Shown here piece after piece: positions 52,482 to 62,431 of a stretch of 64,000 bases of DNA (positions within the stretch are counted from its first letter, which is position 1; the number at the start of each line of letters is the position of its first letter). Source of the DNA: Prolixibacteraceae bacterium. GTDB lineage: Bacteria > Bacteroidota > Bacteroidia > Bacteroidales > Prolixibacteraceae. Both the position numbers and the translations under genes were made by a program. Under the pieces are notes generated by a model. The model made no database searches. It was not told where the DNA came from and saw only the letters and a list, made by a program, of their open reading frames with translations. The stretch is from positions 1-64,000 of the forward strand of contig DOAQ01000020.1 of the NCBI GenBank assembly GCA_003506435.1, in the 5' to 3' direction.

Positions 52482-55400
52482 ATGAAAAAAAATCTATTTA
52501 CGGTTTCAGGAGGAAGTGGTATATTCTTTCTGAAAAAAAACTTATTGAAGATGAAACTAACCTTCCTATGCTTGTTGCTGAGTTTCGTCCAACTTATGGC
52601 GAACGACGGGTTTTCTCAATCAACACGAATTACGTTAAATTTAAAGGATGCCTGTGTTGAAGATGTACTGATGAAAATAGAAGAGCAAAGCGACCTCTAT
52701 TTTATTTACAACCGCGATATAGTAAATGTAAATCGAAAGGTTAATGTTTCATACACTGATCAGAAGATTTCAGATATTCTTACTGATTTGTTTAATGGAA
52801 CAAATGTTACGTTTGAAGTGCAAGACAGGCACATTGTATTAAAGAGCAGTGATGTTTCTTCTCAACAGCAAAAATCTGTCTCTGGTAAAACTACTGATTC
52901 TTTAGGAGCCCCTCTTCCTGGAGTAACGATATTGGTAAAAGGAACAACAACCGGGACAATTACCGATTTTGATGGAAATTATTCACTCACCAATGTGCCA
53001 GTTGGAGCAACACTGGTGTTTTCATTTGTGGGGATGAAAACGCAGGAAATTCCCGTAGCCGGGAAAACCAACATTAATGTGGTAATGGATGAAGAAACTG
53101 TTGGTATTGAAGAGATAGTGACAATTGGTTATGGTATTCAAAAGAAAACATCTATCACCTCTGCAGTATCAAAAATGGGAGGAGAAGAATTAGCTTCCAT
53201 TCCAATAACAACATTAAGTAACGGAATTGGAGGAAGAGTATCAGGCGTTATCACCAGACAGGCAAGTGGTCAACCCGGACAAGATGGTTCGAGCATTTAT
53301 ATTCGTGGTATTTCTTCTACCGGTTCTTCCTCCCCTTTGATTATAGTGGATGGTATTCCCCGCGCTTTTGACCATTTGGATCCAAATACGATTGAATCTT
53401 TTACTATCCTGAAAGATGCTGCTGCGGTAGCTCCTTATGGAGTAGCAGGAGCGAACGGGGTTATATTGGTGACAACTAAAAAAGGGAGAATAGAGAAACC
53501 TACCTTTAGGTACCACAGTTATGTTGGTTTTCAAAATCCGACTTCAATACCTGATATTCTTGATGCATACCAGTATTGTAACCTTAAAAACATTGCAGCA
53601 GAGAATGTAGGTTTACCACACGTATGGTCTGATGAAGAACTTCAGAAATACAAAGACGGATCTGATCCAGACCTATACCCAAGTCAGAATGCGTATGATC
53701 TGTTTGTTAAAAAAAATACGTTAATAACCAATCACAACTTTGAATTATCAGGAGGAACTGAAAGGGTAAAATACTATACTTCCATCGGTTATATGCGGCA
53801 GAATGGATACTGGACGACAAACTACAAGGATAAGTTTAACTATAGTATGGATTTAGAGGTAAAAGCTACAAACACAACCCAGGTTACAATGAGCATGAAA
53901 GGCAGGGAACAACAAAATATGTATCCCGGGCTTGAGGGTACGAATGGCGTTTGGTATACATGGGAGGTATTAAGAGCTGCATTGCCATATCAACCCATCG
54001 TTTTTTCAAACGGTCTGTATGGCCGCACGATTGGACCAAGTATTTATGGCAGTGGCTATTGGAAAGAAAAGATCAATCAGGTATTAAGCCAGATATCCTT
54101 AACCCAGCAGTTACCATTCATTAAAGGACTTTCTTTTAAGGCTACTGTTGCCTATGATACTCAAAATATGTTAAGCACTGTATGGTACGAACCCAGGGTA
54201 GTATGGTCGATAAAAAATAAAACAGTGCAACCATTTGAATTCGTATCTTCGGTGGCAGGGCAAGCCCAGGCCAGTTTGTCGAAAAGCTATTCGAAAACCA
54301 TCCAGTTTGTTTCCCAAACAAGTTTAAACTATACGCGATCATTTGACAAGCATAGTATTTCAGCGTTGCTTCTTTTTGAAACGAATGAAACAAATTTTGA
54401 AAATTTATATGCAAAAAGACAAAACTACGAGCTTGATATTGATGAGTTAAATATGGGTAGTTCCAGTCAGGCAGATATATCAAACAGTGGTTATTCAACC
54501 AAAGCCCGACAGATGGGGTATGTTTTCCGCTTAAATTATGATTTTGCCACTAAATACTTAGTTGAACTTAGCGGTCGGTACGACGGTCATTATTATTTTG
54601 CCCCAGATAAAAAATATGGTTTTTTCCCGGCTGTTTCCCTTGGTTATAGAATATCCCAAGAAAACTTCATGAAAAGCATAGGATGGATTGATAATCTTAA
54701 AATCAGGGCATCTTTAGGAGAAGTAGGTGCACTGGCAGGTTCTGCATATCAATACCTGAGTTCTTATGCTGTGGGTAGTAATGCCGGAGTCATAGCAGGA
54801 AGCACAAAAACAGGGCTTAGTGAAAGTTCCGAAGCCAACACAAATATTACTTGGGAAAGGGCCAGAAAAACAGATATTGGTGTGGATGGAACGTTTTGGA
54901 AAGGTCTTTTGTCAGTTGAAGCGGATTATTTCTATGAATACAGAAGAAATATGCTCGTAACACCTGATGTGGTCGTTCCGGTCGAATATGGAATTTCGAT
55001 TAGCCAGGTCAATAAAGGTGAAATGGAAAACAAGGGTATTGATTTTACGATTGGGTCGAACTACAAATTTTCACAAGATTTGAAAATATCACTCAATGGA
55101 ACTTTTACGTATGCAAAAAATAAGCTACTCCAGGTATATGAAACATCAGCCACTTACGACAACCCCTACCGAAGGAAAACCGGAAGACCACTGAATGCTC
55201 AATATGGGTACGTTTCCATGGGATATTTCCAGGTTGAAGATTTTGATAGTAATGGTAAATTGTTACCGGAAATTGCTACACAACCCTGGGGAACAGTAAA
55301 AGCAGGCGATATTCGGTATGAAGATATAAATGGCGATGGTAAAATAACGGAATATGACCAGACGTTGATCGGTGACCCTATCGTTCCGTTGATTATTTAT

Positions 55401-55856
55401 GGGCTAGGCGGTGATATCCAATATAAGAATTTTTCATTTAACTTCCTGTTTCAGGGCACTGAAAAGTCATCAATCTACAAAGCAAACAGTGCTGCCTGGC
55501 TGTTTAACAACAACTATACAGCCCATGTTGAAAATCTGGATTATTGGACCACTGAAAACAGGAATGCCTTAAATCCCCGGCCAACCCCTACCCCAACAAC
55601 AAACAATAACCGACAATCAAGCCATTGGGTAAAAGATTGCAGCTATTTACGATTGAAAAGTGCCACTTTGTCGTATAAGATTCCAGCTTCCATCATTCAA
55701 AAACTACGGTTTGAGAATGCGACAGTCTTTGTCTCCGGTCAAAATTTATTAACATTTACCAAATTTACAAACTATGACCCTGAACTCTCTGCCGCCGACG
55801 CCAATTTTTATCCGCAAACAAAGGTAGTCTCCCTGGGAGTTAATATTTCATTTTAA
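52482..55856 (+). CDS. SusC/RagA-type TonB-linked outer-membrane transporter with STN domain
   Basis: 1124 residues. Signal (KMKLTFLCLLLSFVQLMAND), STN signalling domain (about 50-118, LKDACVEDVLMKIEEQSDLY), carboxypeptidase-regulatory-like domain (VSGKTTDSLGAPLPGVTILV, ITDFDGNYSLTNVPVGATLV), then plug (GVITRQASGQPGQDGSSIYI, GANGVILVTTKKGR) and barrel ending in VVSLGVNISF. It imports an oligosaccharide, aided by the SusD lipoprotein 11 bases downstream. The STN domain connects it to FecR and the ECF factor, so import and induction are coupled. Confidence 0.95.
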   Translation: MKKNLFTVSGGSGIFFLKKNLLKMKLTFLCLLLSFVQLMANDGFSQSTRITLNLKDACVEDVLMKIEEQSDLYFIYNRDIVNVNRKVNVSYTDQKISDILTDLFNGTNVTFEVQDRHIVLKSSDVSSQQQKSVSGKTTDSLGAPLPGVTILVKGTTTGTITDFDGNYSLTNVPVGATLVFSFVGMKTQEIPVAGKTNINVVMDEETVGIEEIVTIGYGIQKKTSITSAVSKMGGEELASIPITTLSNGIGGRVSGVITRQASGQPGQDGSSIYIRGISSTGSSSPLIIVDGIPRAFDHLDPNTIESFTILKDAAAVAPYGVAGANGVILVTTKKGRIEKPTFRYHSYVGFQNPTSIPDILDAYQYCNLKNIAAENVGLPHVWSDEELQKYKDGSDPDLYPSQNAYDLFVKKNTLITNHNFELSGGTERVKYYTSIGYMRQNGYWTTNYKDKFNYSMDLEVKATNTTQVTMSMKGREQQNMYPGLEGTNGVWYTWEVLRAALPYQPIVFSNGLYGRTIGPSIYGSGYWKEKINQVLSQISLTQQLPFIKGLSFKATVAYDTQNMLSTVWYEPRVVWSIKNKTVQPFEFVSSVAGQAQASLSKSYSKTIQFVSQTSLNYTRSFDKHSISALLLFETNETNFENLYAKRQNYELDIDELNMGSSSQADISNSGYSTKARQMGYVFRLNYDFATKYLVELSGRYDGHYYFAPDKKYGFFPAVSLGYRISQENFMKSIGWIDNLKIRASLGEVGALAGSAYQYLSSYAVGSNAGVIAGSTKTGLSESSEANTNITWERARKTDIGVDGTFWKGLLSVEADYFYEYRRNMLVTPDVVVPVEYGISISQVNKGEMENKGIDFTIGSNYKFSQDLKISLNGTFTYAKNKLLQVYETSATYDNPYRRKTGRPLNAQYGYVSMGYFQVEDFDSNGKLLPEIATQPWGTVKAGDIRYEDINGDGKITEYDQTLIGDPIVPLIIYGLGGDIQYKNFSFNFLFQGTEKSSIYKANSAAWLFNNNYTAHVENLDYWTTENRNALNPRPTPTPTTNNNRQSSHWVKDCSYLRLKSATLSYKIPASIIQKLRFENATVFVSGQNLLTFTKFTNYDPELSAADANFYPQTKVVSLGVNISF

Positions 55857-55867
55857 ATTAAGTAGTT

Positions 55868-57520
55868 ATGAAAAAAATAATCAATAATTTATCAGGTAAG
55901 GTTTTAACATTGCTGATAACAATTCTGGTAATGACTTCGTGCCAAGATTATCTTGAAATCACCCCTAAAGATAGAATCTCTGATTTAAGCGTATGGACGT
56001 CAAAAAGTACAGCAGAGTTATTCTTGAATGGCATTTATGGTATAATCCCCGATGAATACAACACCAGTGATAACGAAGAATTTTATACCGATAACATTCT
56101 GAGCACGTATGGTTCTTCTTACAGCAGGGCAACTTATGCATTAGCGGCATATACGCCTACAAACGGACCATCGAAATGGAGCCTATACACCTATATAAGG
56201 AAATGTAATGTGTTTATCACCAACGTTACCGTGTCTGAACTTGATGAAACATGGCGAACATTGAGGCTTGCCGAAGCCAGGTTTATCAGGGCTTATTTAT
56301 ATATGCTGCTTTGGACTCGTCATGGTGGGGTTCCGGTTATTACCGATGTATTGAACCAGAGTACACAGGGAGATGAGATTTTCAGGGCCCGCAACACCTT
56401 CGAAGATACATACCAATTCATAATAAATGAATGTGCTGAAATAACGGACAATCTTCCGGTTAAAGCGGCAGAGAATGGGCGGGTAACAAAAGGTGCAGCC
56501 TTGACATTAAAGGCTTTTTGTGAGTTGTTTTATGCAAGTCCGCTATATAATAAAACGAATGATTTAAACAGGTGGAAGACTGCTGCTGCAACCTATAAAC
56601 AGGTAATAGACTTAAATGCTTATACTTTGTTTTCGAACCTTGGAACCCTATTCCTGGAAGCAAATAATTACAACAGCGAAGTTATTTTTAGTAAGGGCAA
56701 AAAAGGAGGAACTTCGATGGGTGGAAGCCGGGAAGGCTTATGGGGTCCATTGAAAGTTAATAACGTTAACAAAGCGTTTGGATATGCCAATCCTACACAG
56801 AACCTCGTCGATCAGTATTTTATGGCTAATGGGTTATCGATAACAGACCCCGGATCGGGTTATGATCCGCAGAATCCTTATTTAAACAGGGAAAAAAGGT
56901 TTTACAATGATATTCTGTATGATGGAGCATCTTGGTTGGGGTACCCTGTATACTTCTGGATTGGTTCGGGAGATGAAATGACATTTGATTTTGGAGATGC
57001 AGGTGACGCATCAAATACAGGCTATGCTTATATCAAAGGCCTTAATCCGACATATTCCAATACATTTGGCGATAATAAACTTAGCAGCGGCAATTACATT
57101 ATTTTCAGATATGCTGAAGTTCTTTTAAGTTATGCTGAGGCACAAAATGAAGCCATAGGACCTGACGAGTCTGTCTATAGTGCAGTAAATAAGGTACGTA
57201 CCCGTGTCAGCTTACCTGGCTTATCGACTGGTTTAACCCAAGCCCAGATGCGTGATGCCATTCGTCACGAACGAAGGGTAGAACTTGCCATGGAAGAAAA
57301 ACGATGGGTTGACCTTATACGGTGGAAAATTGCTGAGACTGTTTTAAACGGTACGGTACACGCGATGAGGATAGAAAAGGTAAACGGGGTCAAGAAATAC
57401 ACCGTTGTTAATGCCCCCGGCGGCACCAAGAAATTTGATGCCACTAAAAATTACCTGTGGCCTATTCCACAAACGGCTATGGATCAAAATGAAAATCTGA
57501 CTCAAAATCCGAATTATTAG
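55868..57520 (+). CDS. SusD/RagB-type glycan-binding lipoprotein
   Basis: 550 residues. Lipobox ILVMTSCQDYLEITPKDRIS, typical SusD start. TPR-like helices, the YLYMLLWTRHGGVPVITDVL segment, and the C-terminal RHERRVELAMEEKRWVDLIR and YLWPIPQTAMDQNENLTQNP motifs mark the RagB/SusD family. It forms the lid of the SusC barrel and binds the glycan on the cell surface. The two genes are 11 bases apart. Confidence 0.95.
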   Translation: MKKIINNLSGKVLTLLITILVMTSCQDYLEITPKDRISDLSVWTSKSTAELFLNGIYGIIPDEYNTSDNEEFYTDNILSTYGSSYSRATYALAAYTPTNGPSKWSLYTYIRKCNVFITNVTVSELDETWRTLRLAEARFIRAYLYMLLWTRHGGVPVITDVLNQSTQGDEIFRARNTFEDTYQFIINECAEITDNLPVKAAENGRVTKGAALTLKAFCELFYASPLYNKTNDLNRWKTAAATYKQVIDLNAYTLFSNLGTLFLEANNYNSEVIFSKGKKGGTSMGGSREGLWGPLKVNNVNKAFGYANPTQNLVDQYFMANGLSITDPGSGYDPQNPYLNREKRFYNDILYDGASWLGYPVYFWIGSGDEMTFDFGDAGDASNTGYAYIKGLNPTYSNTFGDNKLSSGNYIIFRYAEVLLSYAEAQNEAIGPDESVYSAVNKVRTRVSLPGLSTGLTQAQMRDAIRHERRVELAMEEKRWVDLIRWKIAETVLNGTVHAMRIEKVNGVKKYTVVNAPGGTKKFDATKNYLWPIPQTAMDQNENLTQNPNY

Positions 57521-57546
57521 ACCAACATACTTTATACAAATATAAA

Positions 57547-57597
57547 ATTCTCCGGATCCATTAGGGATTAACTCTAATTTCTTATGGTCCGGAGAAT
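57547..57597 (+). promoter_or_regulatory. Long hairpin between susD and the hydrolase genes
   Basis: Arm ATTCTCCGGA with a further CCAT pairs with ATGGTCCGGAGAAT (57584-57597), one bulged base, long loop. No T-run follows, so it is more likely an mRNA-stability or processing hairpin that separates the susCD transcript from the enzyme genes, or a weak terminator. Confidence 0.5.
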
Positions 57598-57722
57598 CCT
57601 GAGTGACTTATAGTAACCCTGAAAGAAATCTATGTCTCCTCGGGATCATTTATATCCATTAAAATTATCTCCAAGACAGGTATTTATTTTAAAATGAATT
57701 TAAATCAAAACAGAATAAAAAA

Positions 57723-57728
57723 AGGAGG
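57723..57728 (+). promoter_or_regulatory. Strong Shine-Dalgarno that decides the start
   Basis: AGGAGG lies 10 bases before ATG 57739. Full Shine-Dalgarno sequences are uncommon in Bacteroidota, and this one favours 57739 over the in-frame ATG at 57694. Confidence 0.65.
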
Positions 57729-57738
57729 AGCCTACTGT

Positions 57739-60447
57739 ATGAAAAGATCTATGATTTCAATTATTATTTTAATGAGTTTTATGCTATTATTTATTAGTAG
57801 CACCGGAATCAGAGGAAATCAACTGGTAGAAGGAAACGCTACGGTTACAGTTTATATTGAATGGGGTAGCACTGCTCCTGAAGGGGAAATTGAAGTATTT
57901 AATGGTGAACTGAATGGTTTGCATATTATTAACGGGAAAGGAAAAGTAACAGGAAATGAGTTTTCCTTTAAGTCAGGGAAAAGGTATCAGCTCGGTGTAT
58001 CAATCGAAAATGTACATCTGCAGCCAGGTCCGGGGGCAACTGTTGTTACGGTGAATACAGAAGAAAAAGGTTTTTCATTTCTGCTTCGTGATGTTACTTC
58101 CCGGTTTCCAATCTATATTTCCGAATATGAAGTTACAGTTCTTCCTGCTGATGACAGTCGGACTTTGAGCGAAATTCAGAAAAAAACCGGAGAAGCAGGA
58201 TCAAAAACAAAACTGGGACAAATTGAGGACGAACCTGAAGAAAGCTATGAAAATGCCGCAAGACATACTCGTAACCAGTGTGTTCCTACTTGGCTGGGGG
58301 TTTCACGTGATTTCAATTTATTCGAAGTGGATTTTGGGTTCAATCATTTTAATAAGGGAATGGAATCCATAAGGCCCAAACGGGCATGCCAGAGTGTCAA
58401 GCTTCCTGAATTGAATAACGCTCCTGTTACCTATAACTTTGTGATGGGACGAGGGATTGGCGTGGTGCATGATGTTTCCCGTCACCTTGAAAAGGGATTC
58501 CTGCCCATCCTGCATACTGTCCTTCGTGATGAAGATATTTTATACAGGACCCGCACGTTTGTTACACTTGAGGGTTCTCCGCTAAAATCGGAAAATCTGA
58601 GGGGAACGCATTACCTTACCGCTGATGGATATTCGGGTGGTCATACGTTTACCAATAAACAGGAATCGGAATTTAAGGAACAGGAAAAAATTGAATTAAA
58701 CAGGAAAGAAACTACAGTACTTTGTTTTCAGGCAATTGCTGTTAACACTTCAATGGCACTGCGTTATGCCTGGTTTAAATTTCCGGAGACCCAAAACTAT
58801 AAATTTAATGTAGAAAATGGATTCAGTCAATTCTCAACAGACCGGGTATTTTGCATCGCCAGGATTAATAATAAACCAGCCCCATGCGAAGAGATATCTA
58901 TTTTGCTCGCACCCGGAGACTCTGCCGTTTTCGAATTTTATGTGCCTCATACCCCTGCAACACACGATCGCGCTCTCAAGCTTGCCGGATGGGATTTTGA
59001 AAAGCAGCTAAAGGAATGCCGGTCTTTCTGGGAGAATAAGCTTTCAAATGCTTCCAGTATTCAATTACCTGAGAAAAGAATCCAGGACATGGTTTATGCC
59101 GGCCTTCTTCATCTTGACCTGACGACATACGGGTTGGAGCCGGAAGGAACTCTAGCTCCTACAATTGGTGTTTATTCACCTATTGGATCGGAAAGTTCAC
59201 CCATTATCCAATTCATGAATTCAATGGGTTGGCATGATACAGCACGCAGATCAATTCAGTATTTCCTGGACAAGCAGCACGAGAATGGATTTATGCAGAA
59301 TTTCGGGGGGTATATGCTGGAGACGGGTGCTGCACTTTTTACAATGGGGGAATATTTTCGCTATACGCATGACCTGGAATTTATTAAGAAGAATAAGGAT
59401 AAGATTTTAAAATCCTGTGAATTTCTTATCAACGAACAGGATAGTAACAAGCTGGAAGATTTACGTGGAAAAGGATATGGCATGATGGTAGGTAAAGTAG
59501 CTGATAAAAATGACCATTTCCATTCATTTATGCTGAATGGATACAATTATTTAGGCCTTTCACGAAGTGCGGAGATGCTTTCAACTGTTGATCCGGCCAT
59601 GGCTGAAAAAATCCGGATTCAAGCGGAAGATTTGAAGAAGAATATCCGTGAATCATTTTTTGCCTCGATGGAACGCTCACCGGTGATGCCCCTGGGAGAT
59701 GGAACCTGGATGCCTTCAGTACCTCCCTGGCCTGACACAAAATGGCTCCCTCAATTATTTCTGGAGCCACTGAAACTATATTCTCATGCCCATTTTACAG
59801 TTAGGTATGCTACGACAGGACCTTTGTACCTGATCTTTCAGGAAGTTATTTCCCCTTACGAATCCGCAGCCGGATCAATGCTTGCATTTCATGCTGAACA
59901 TCTCTATCAGCGTAACACTGTTTTTAGTCAACCTTATTATTCCCGCCATGCATGGCTCCAACTCAAAAGAGGCATGGTCAAGCCATTTCTTAAAACTTAT
60001 TACAACACCTTTCCTGCTATATCGGACAGGGAAACATATACCTTTTGGGAACATATTCATCAGGTAAGCCCGCATAAAACCCATGAAGAAGCCTGGTTTC
60101 TGATGCAAACCCGGTGGATGCTTTACCTCGAAGAAGGACAAACACTGAAACTATTATCAGGTGTTCCCCGCGCATGGCTTGAAAATGGGAAAACAATCAG
60201 TGTGAAAAATGTTGCCAGTTATTTTGGTCCGTTATCATTCAATGTAAAGTCGAATGTTGAAAAAGGTATTATTGAAGTAACCATCGATTGTAATACAGAC
60301 CGGAAACCCAATGATATTATTATAAGATTGCCTCATCCTTCCGGCAGAAAACCGGTAAAAGTTTCAGGAGGTGTTTATGACGCAACCACTGAAACGGTTC
60401 ATTTAGCCTCATTTACAGGCCATGCCAGTATGAAATTAGAATATTAA
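57739..60447 (+). CDS. Large exported (alpha/alpha)6-type glycosidase-like protein
   Basis: 902 residues from ATG 57739. Signal peptide (MISIIILMSFMLLFISSTGI). The N-terminal half is beta-rich; from about 460 the helical toroid pattern starts (MVYAGLLHLDLTTYGLEPEG, GWHDTARRSIQYFLDKQHEN, YFRYTHDLEFIKKNKDKILK, SRHAWLQLKRGMVKPF, EEAWFLMQTRWMLYLEEGQT), followed by a small beta domain. This arrangement is that of GH78/GH65/GH127-like enzymes, but no family can be named from sequence. It is the first enzyme gene after SusC/SusD and so probably breaks down the imported glycan. Confidence 0.68.
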   Translation: MKRSMISIIILMSFMLLFISSTGIRGNQLVEGNATVTVYIEWGSTAPEGEIEVFNGELNGLHIINGKGKVTGNEFSFKSGKRYQLGVSIENVHLQPGPGATVVTVNTEEKGFSFLLRDVTSRFPIYISEYEVTVLPADDSRTLSEIQKKTGEAGSKTKLGQIEDEPEESYENAARHTRNQCVPTWLGVSRDFNLFEVDFGFNHFNKGMESIRPKRACQSVKLPELNNAPVTYNFVMGRGIGVVHDVSRHLEKGFLPILHTVLRDEDILYRTRTFVTLEGSPLKSENLRGTHYLTADGYSGGHTFTNKQESEFKEQEKIELNRKETTVLCFQAIAVNTSMALRYAWFKFPETQNYKFNVENGFSQFSTDRVFCIARINNKPAPCEEISILLAPGDSAVFEFYVPHTPATHDRALKLAGWDFEKQLKECRSFWENKLSNASSIQLPEKRIQDMVYAGLLHLDLTTYGLEPEGTLAPTIGVYSPIGSESSPIIQFMNSMGWHDTARRSIQYFLDKQHENGFMQNFGGYMLETGAALFTMGEYFRYTHDLEFIKKNKDKILKSCEFLINEQDSNKLEDLRGKGYGMMVGKVADKNDHFHSFMLNGYNYLGLSRSAEMLSTVDPAMAEKIRIQAEDLKKNIRESFFASMERSPVMPLGDGTWMPSVPPWPDTKWLPQLFLEPLKLYSHAHFTVRYATTGPLYLIFQEVISPYESAAGSMLAFHAEHLYQRNTVFSQPYYSRHAWLQLKRGMVKPFLKTYYNTFPAISDRETYTFWEHIHQVSPHKTHEEAWFLMQTRWMLYLEEGQTLKLLSGVPRAWLENGKTISVKNVASYFGPLSFNVKSNVEKGIIEVTIDCNTDRKPNDIIIRLPHPSGRKPVKVSGGVYDATTETVHLASFTGHASMKLEY

Positions 60448-60469
60448 AAGAAGCCTAAACCGAATAAAA

Positions 60470-62371
60470 ATGAAACAGATATTATTATTGTTTTTTATCA
60501 TTGTATTGATTAGCCCGAATGCTTATTCACAGAAGAATAAAGACCTTAACTCAGCATGTGAGGATAAACCGGTTTATGAAATAATTTCCAATAAGGATGT
60601 CATGGTTCCCATGCGTGACGGGGTCAAACTGGCCACTGACATCTATTTTCCGGGGAATAATGGTTTTATTGCCAAAGGTAAATTTCCGGTTGTTCTGATG
60701 AGAACACCATATAATAAGCTGGGACCCGATCAAGGGCCAGACATGCCAATTAGTTATGTGCCTTATGGATATATCGTTATCAAACAAGATACCCGGGGAA
60801 GAGGCAACTCAGAAGGGATATGGCATTATATGACTGATGACCGCAAGGACGGTTATGATGCCATTGAATGGATTTCCAAACAGCCCTGGTTCAATGGTAA
60901 AATAGGTATGGAAGGCACCTCCTATGTGGGTTGCACACAACATTTGGCCGCCATGGAAAATTGCCCGTATTTAACCACGATAGTTCCAAGGGACCCTGCC
61001 ATTAATCATGGGAAATGGGGCGCCCGTTATGGAGGAGCTTTCCGGTTACGGGTGTGGTATTGGGCTATGAGACAGGCTGCAATTGGCAGCCGACAATCGA
61101 GGGACTCTACTTTAGAGGCCGAATTATTAAAAGAATTTTCTGATAAACAACATTATCTCCTTAATCTACCTCTGAGGAAAGGGATGACTCCCTTGCGCCT
61201 GGCAACGGAATACGAAGATATCATTATTAAACAGATGGAACATGGAGCTAATGATGAGTTCTGGCGGTTTAATAATATTGTCGATTACATGGATGAGCAT
61301 AAGGATATCCCGGTATTTATGATTGGGGGTTGGTACGACCTATTCAGTACCAGCACAACGGAAACATACAGGAAATGGAATAGCACAAAGAAAAACCCGA
61401 TGTATTTATTAATGGGACCATGGATTCATGGAGCTACTTCACAATCCAACGGACAAGTTGATTTCGGAAAAGAAGCGAATTTGGATCATAACAGAATGCA
61501 TAAAATATGGTATGACCGCTGGCTTAAAGGAGTAGATAATGATTTCGATAAACAGTTCCCCTTCACTAATAAGGTTCAGCTTTTTGTCATGGGGACAGGT
61601 GATGGGCATAAAACCAATGAAGATAAACTCTATCACGGAGGTGAATGGCGTGCTTATTCCGATTATCCGCCAGTACAAGCCCAACATACTAAATTCTATA
61701 TACATGAAGGAGGAACGCTTTCTCCCCGGCGTCCCGAGGTTCGTAAATCTTCAACTACTTATGAGTTTGATCCCAAAAACCCTGTACCCACGATTGGTGG
61801 CTGTACCTGCTGTTCGCAAGGGATCATGACAGATGGAGCCTGGAACCAATGGGGCGGAGAACATACCTGGACATGGCCACATCCAATACCACTCTCTGCC
61901 CGGAATGATATTGTTGTATTTCAGAGTGAACCACTGGAGAAAGACACGGAAATTATCGGCCCTATCGATGCAAAAGTATGGGCTTCATCGTCCACAACGG
62001 ATACGGACTTTACAGTAAAACTGATTGATGTTTATCCTTCAGGTAAGGATTATCCCGCAGGTTTCGACCTTATTATGGGCGATGGCATTATCCGGGCACG
62101 TTTCAGGGATAGCGACAAAGAGGAGAAGTTTATGACACCAGGCCAGATTTACGAATTTAACATTAAACTGGATCCTTGTTGTAATGTTTTCAAAAAAGGT
62201 CATCGCATTCGTATCGATATTTCCAGCAGTAATTTTCCTCGTTTCGATGTAAATCCAAACAGCGGGGAACCGCTTAACAACAATCGCAGAATGATTACTG
62301 CTGTGAATACGATTTATCACGATGCAGAGCATCCATCCCATGTGGTTTTGCCGCTTATGCCTCAAAAATAA
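60470..62371 (+). CDS. CocE/NonD-type (X-Pro dipeptidyl-peptidase S15-like) hydrolase
   Basis: 633 residues with signal peptide (LLLFFIIVLISPNAYSQ). The start of the fold reads VMVPMRDGVKLATDIYFPG; nucleophile elbow IGMEGTSYVGCTQHLAAM (Ser in GTSYVG), the family segment MIGGWYDLFSTSTTETY, and the His near the end (YHDAEHPSHVVLPLMPQ). A C-terminal jelly-roll follows the hydrolase part (FDLIMGDGIIRARFRDSDK). Members cleave esters, amides or acyl groups. In this PUL it may remove ester decorations of the glycan. It lies 22 bases after the glycosidase-like gene. Confidence 0.9.
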   Translation: MKQILLLFFIIVLISPNAYSQKNKDLNSACEDKPVYEIISNKDVMVPMRDGVKLATDIYFPGNNGFIAKGKFPVVLMRTPYNKLGPDQGPDMPISYVPYGYIVIKQDTRGRGNSEGIWHYMTDDRKDGYDAIEWISKQPWFNGKIGMEGTSYVGCTQHLAAMENCPYLTTIVPRDPAINHGKWGARYGGAFRLRVWYWAMRQAAIGSRQSRDSTLEAELLKEFSDKQHYLLNLPLRKGMTPLRLATEYEDIIIKQMEHGANDEFWRFNNIVDYMDEHKDIPVFMIGGWYDLFSTSTTETYRKWNSTKKNPMYLLMGPWIHGATSQSNGQVDFGKEANLDHNRMHKIWYDRWLKGVDNDFDKQFPFTNKVQLFVMGTGDGHKTNEDKLYHGGEWRAYSDYPPVQAQHTKFYIHEGGTLSPRRPEVRKSSTTYEFDPKNPVPTIGGCTCCSQGIMTDGAWNQWGGEHTWTWPHPIPLSARNDIVVFQSEPLEKDTEIIGPIDAKVWASSSTTDTDFTVKLIDVYPSGKDYPAGFDLIMGDGIIRARFRDSDKEEKFMTPGQIYEFNIKLDPCCNVFKKGHRIRIDISSSNFPRFDVNPNSGEPLNNNRRMITAVNTIYHDAEHPSHVVLPLMPQK

Positions 62372-62431
62372 TTATTGATAAAATAAGGCGCCTGTCTGAT
62401 TGTCCGGCAGGCTCATAACCAATTTTAATAA

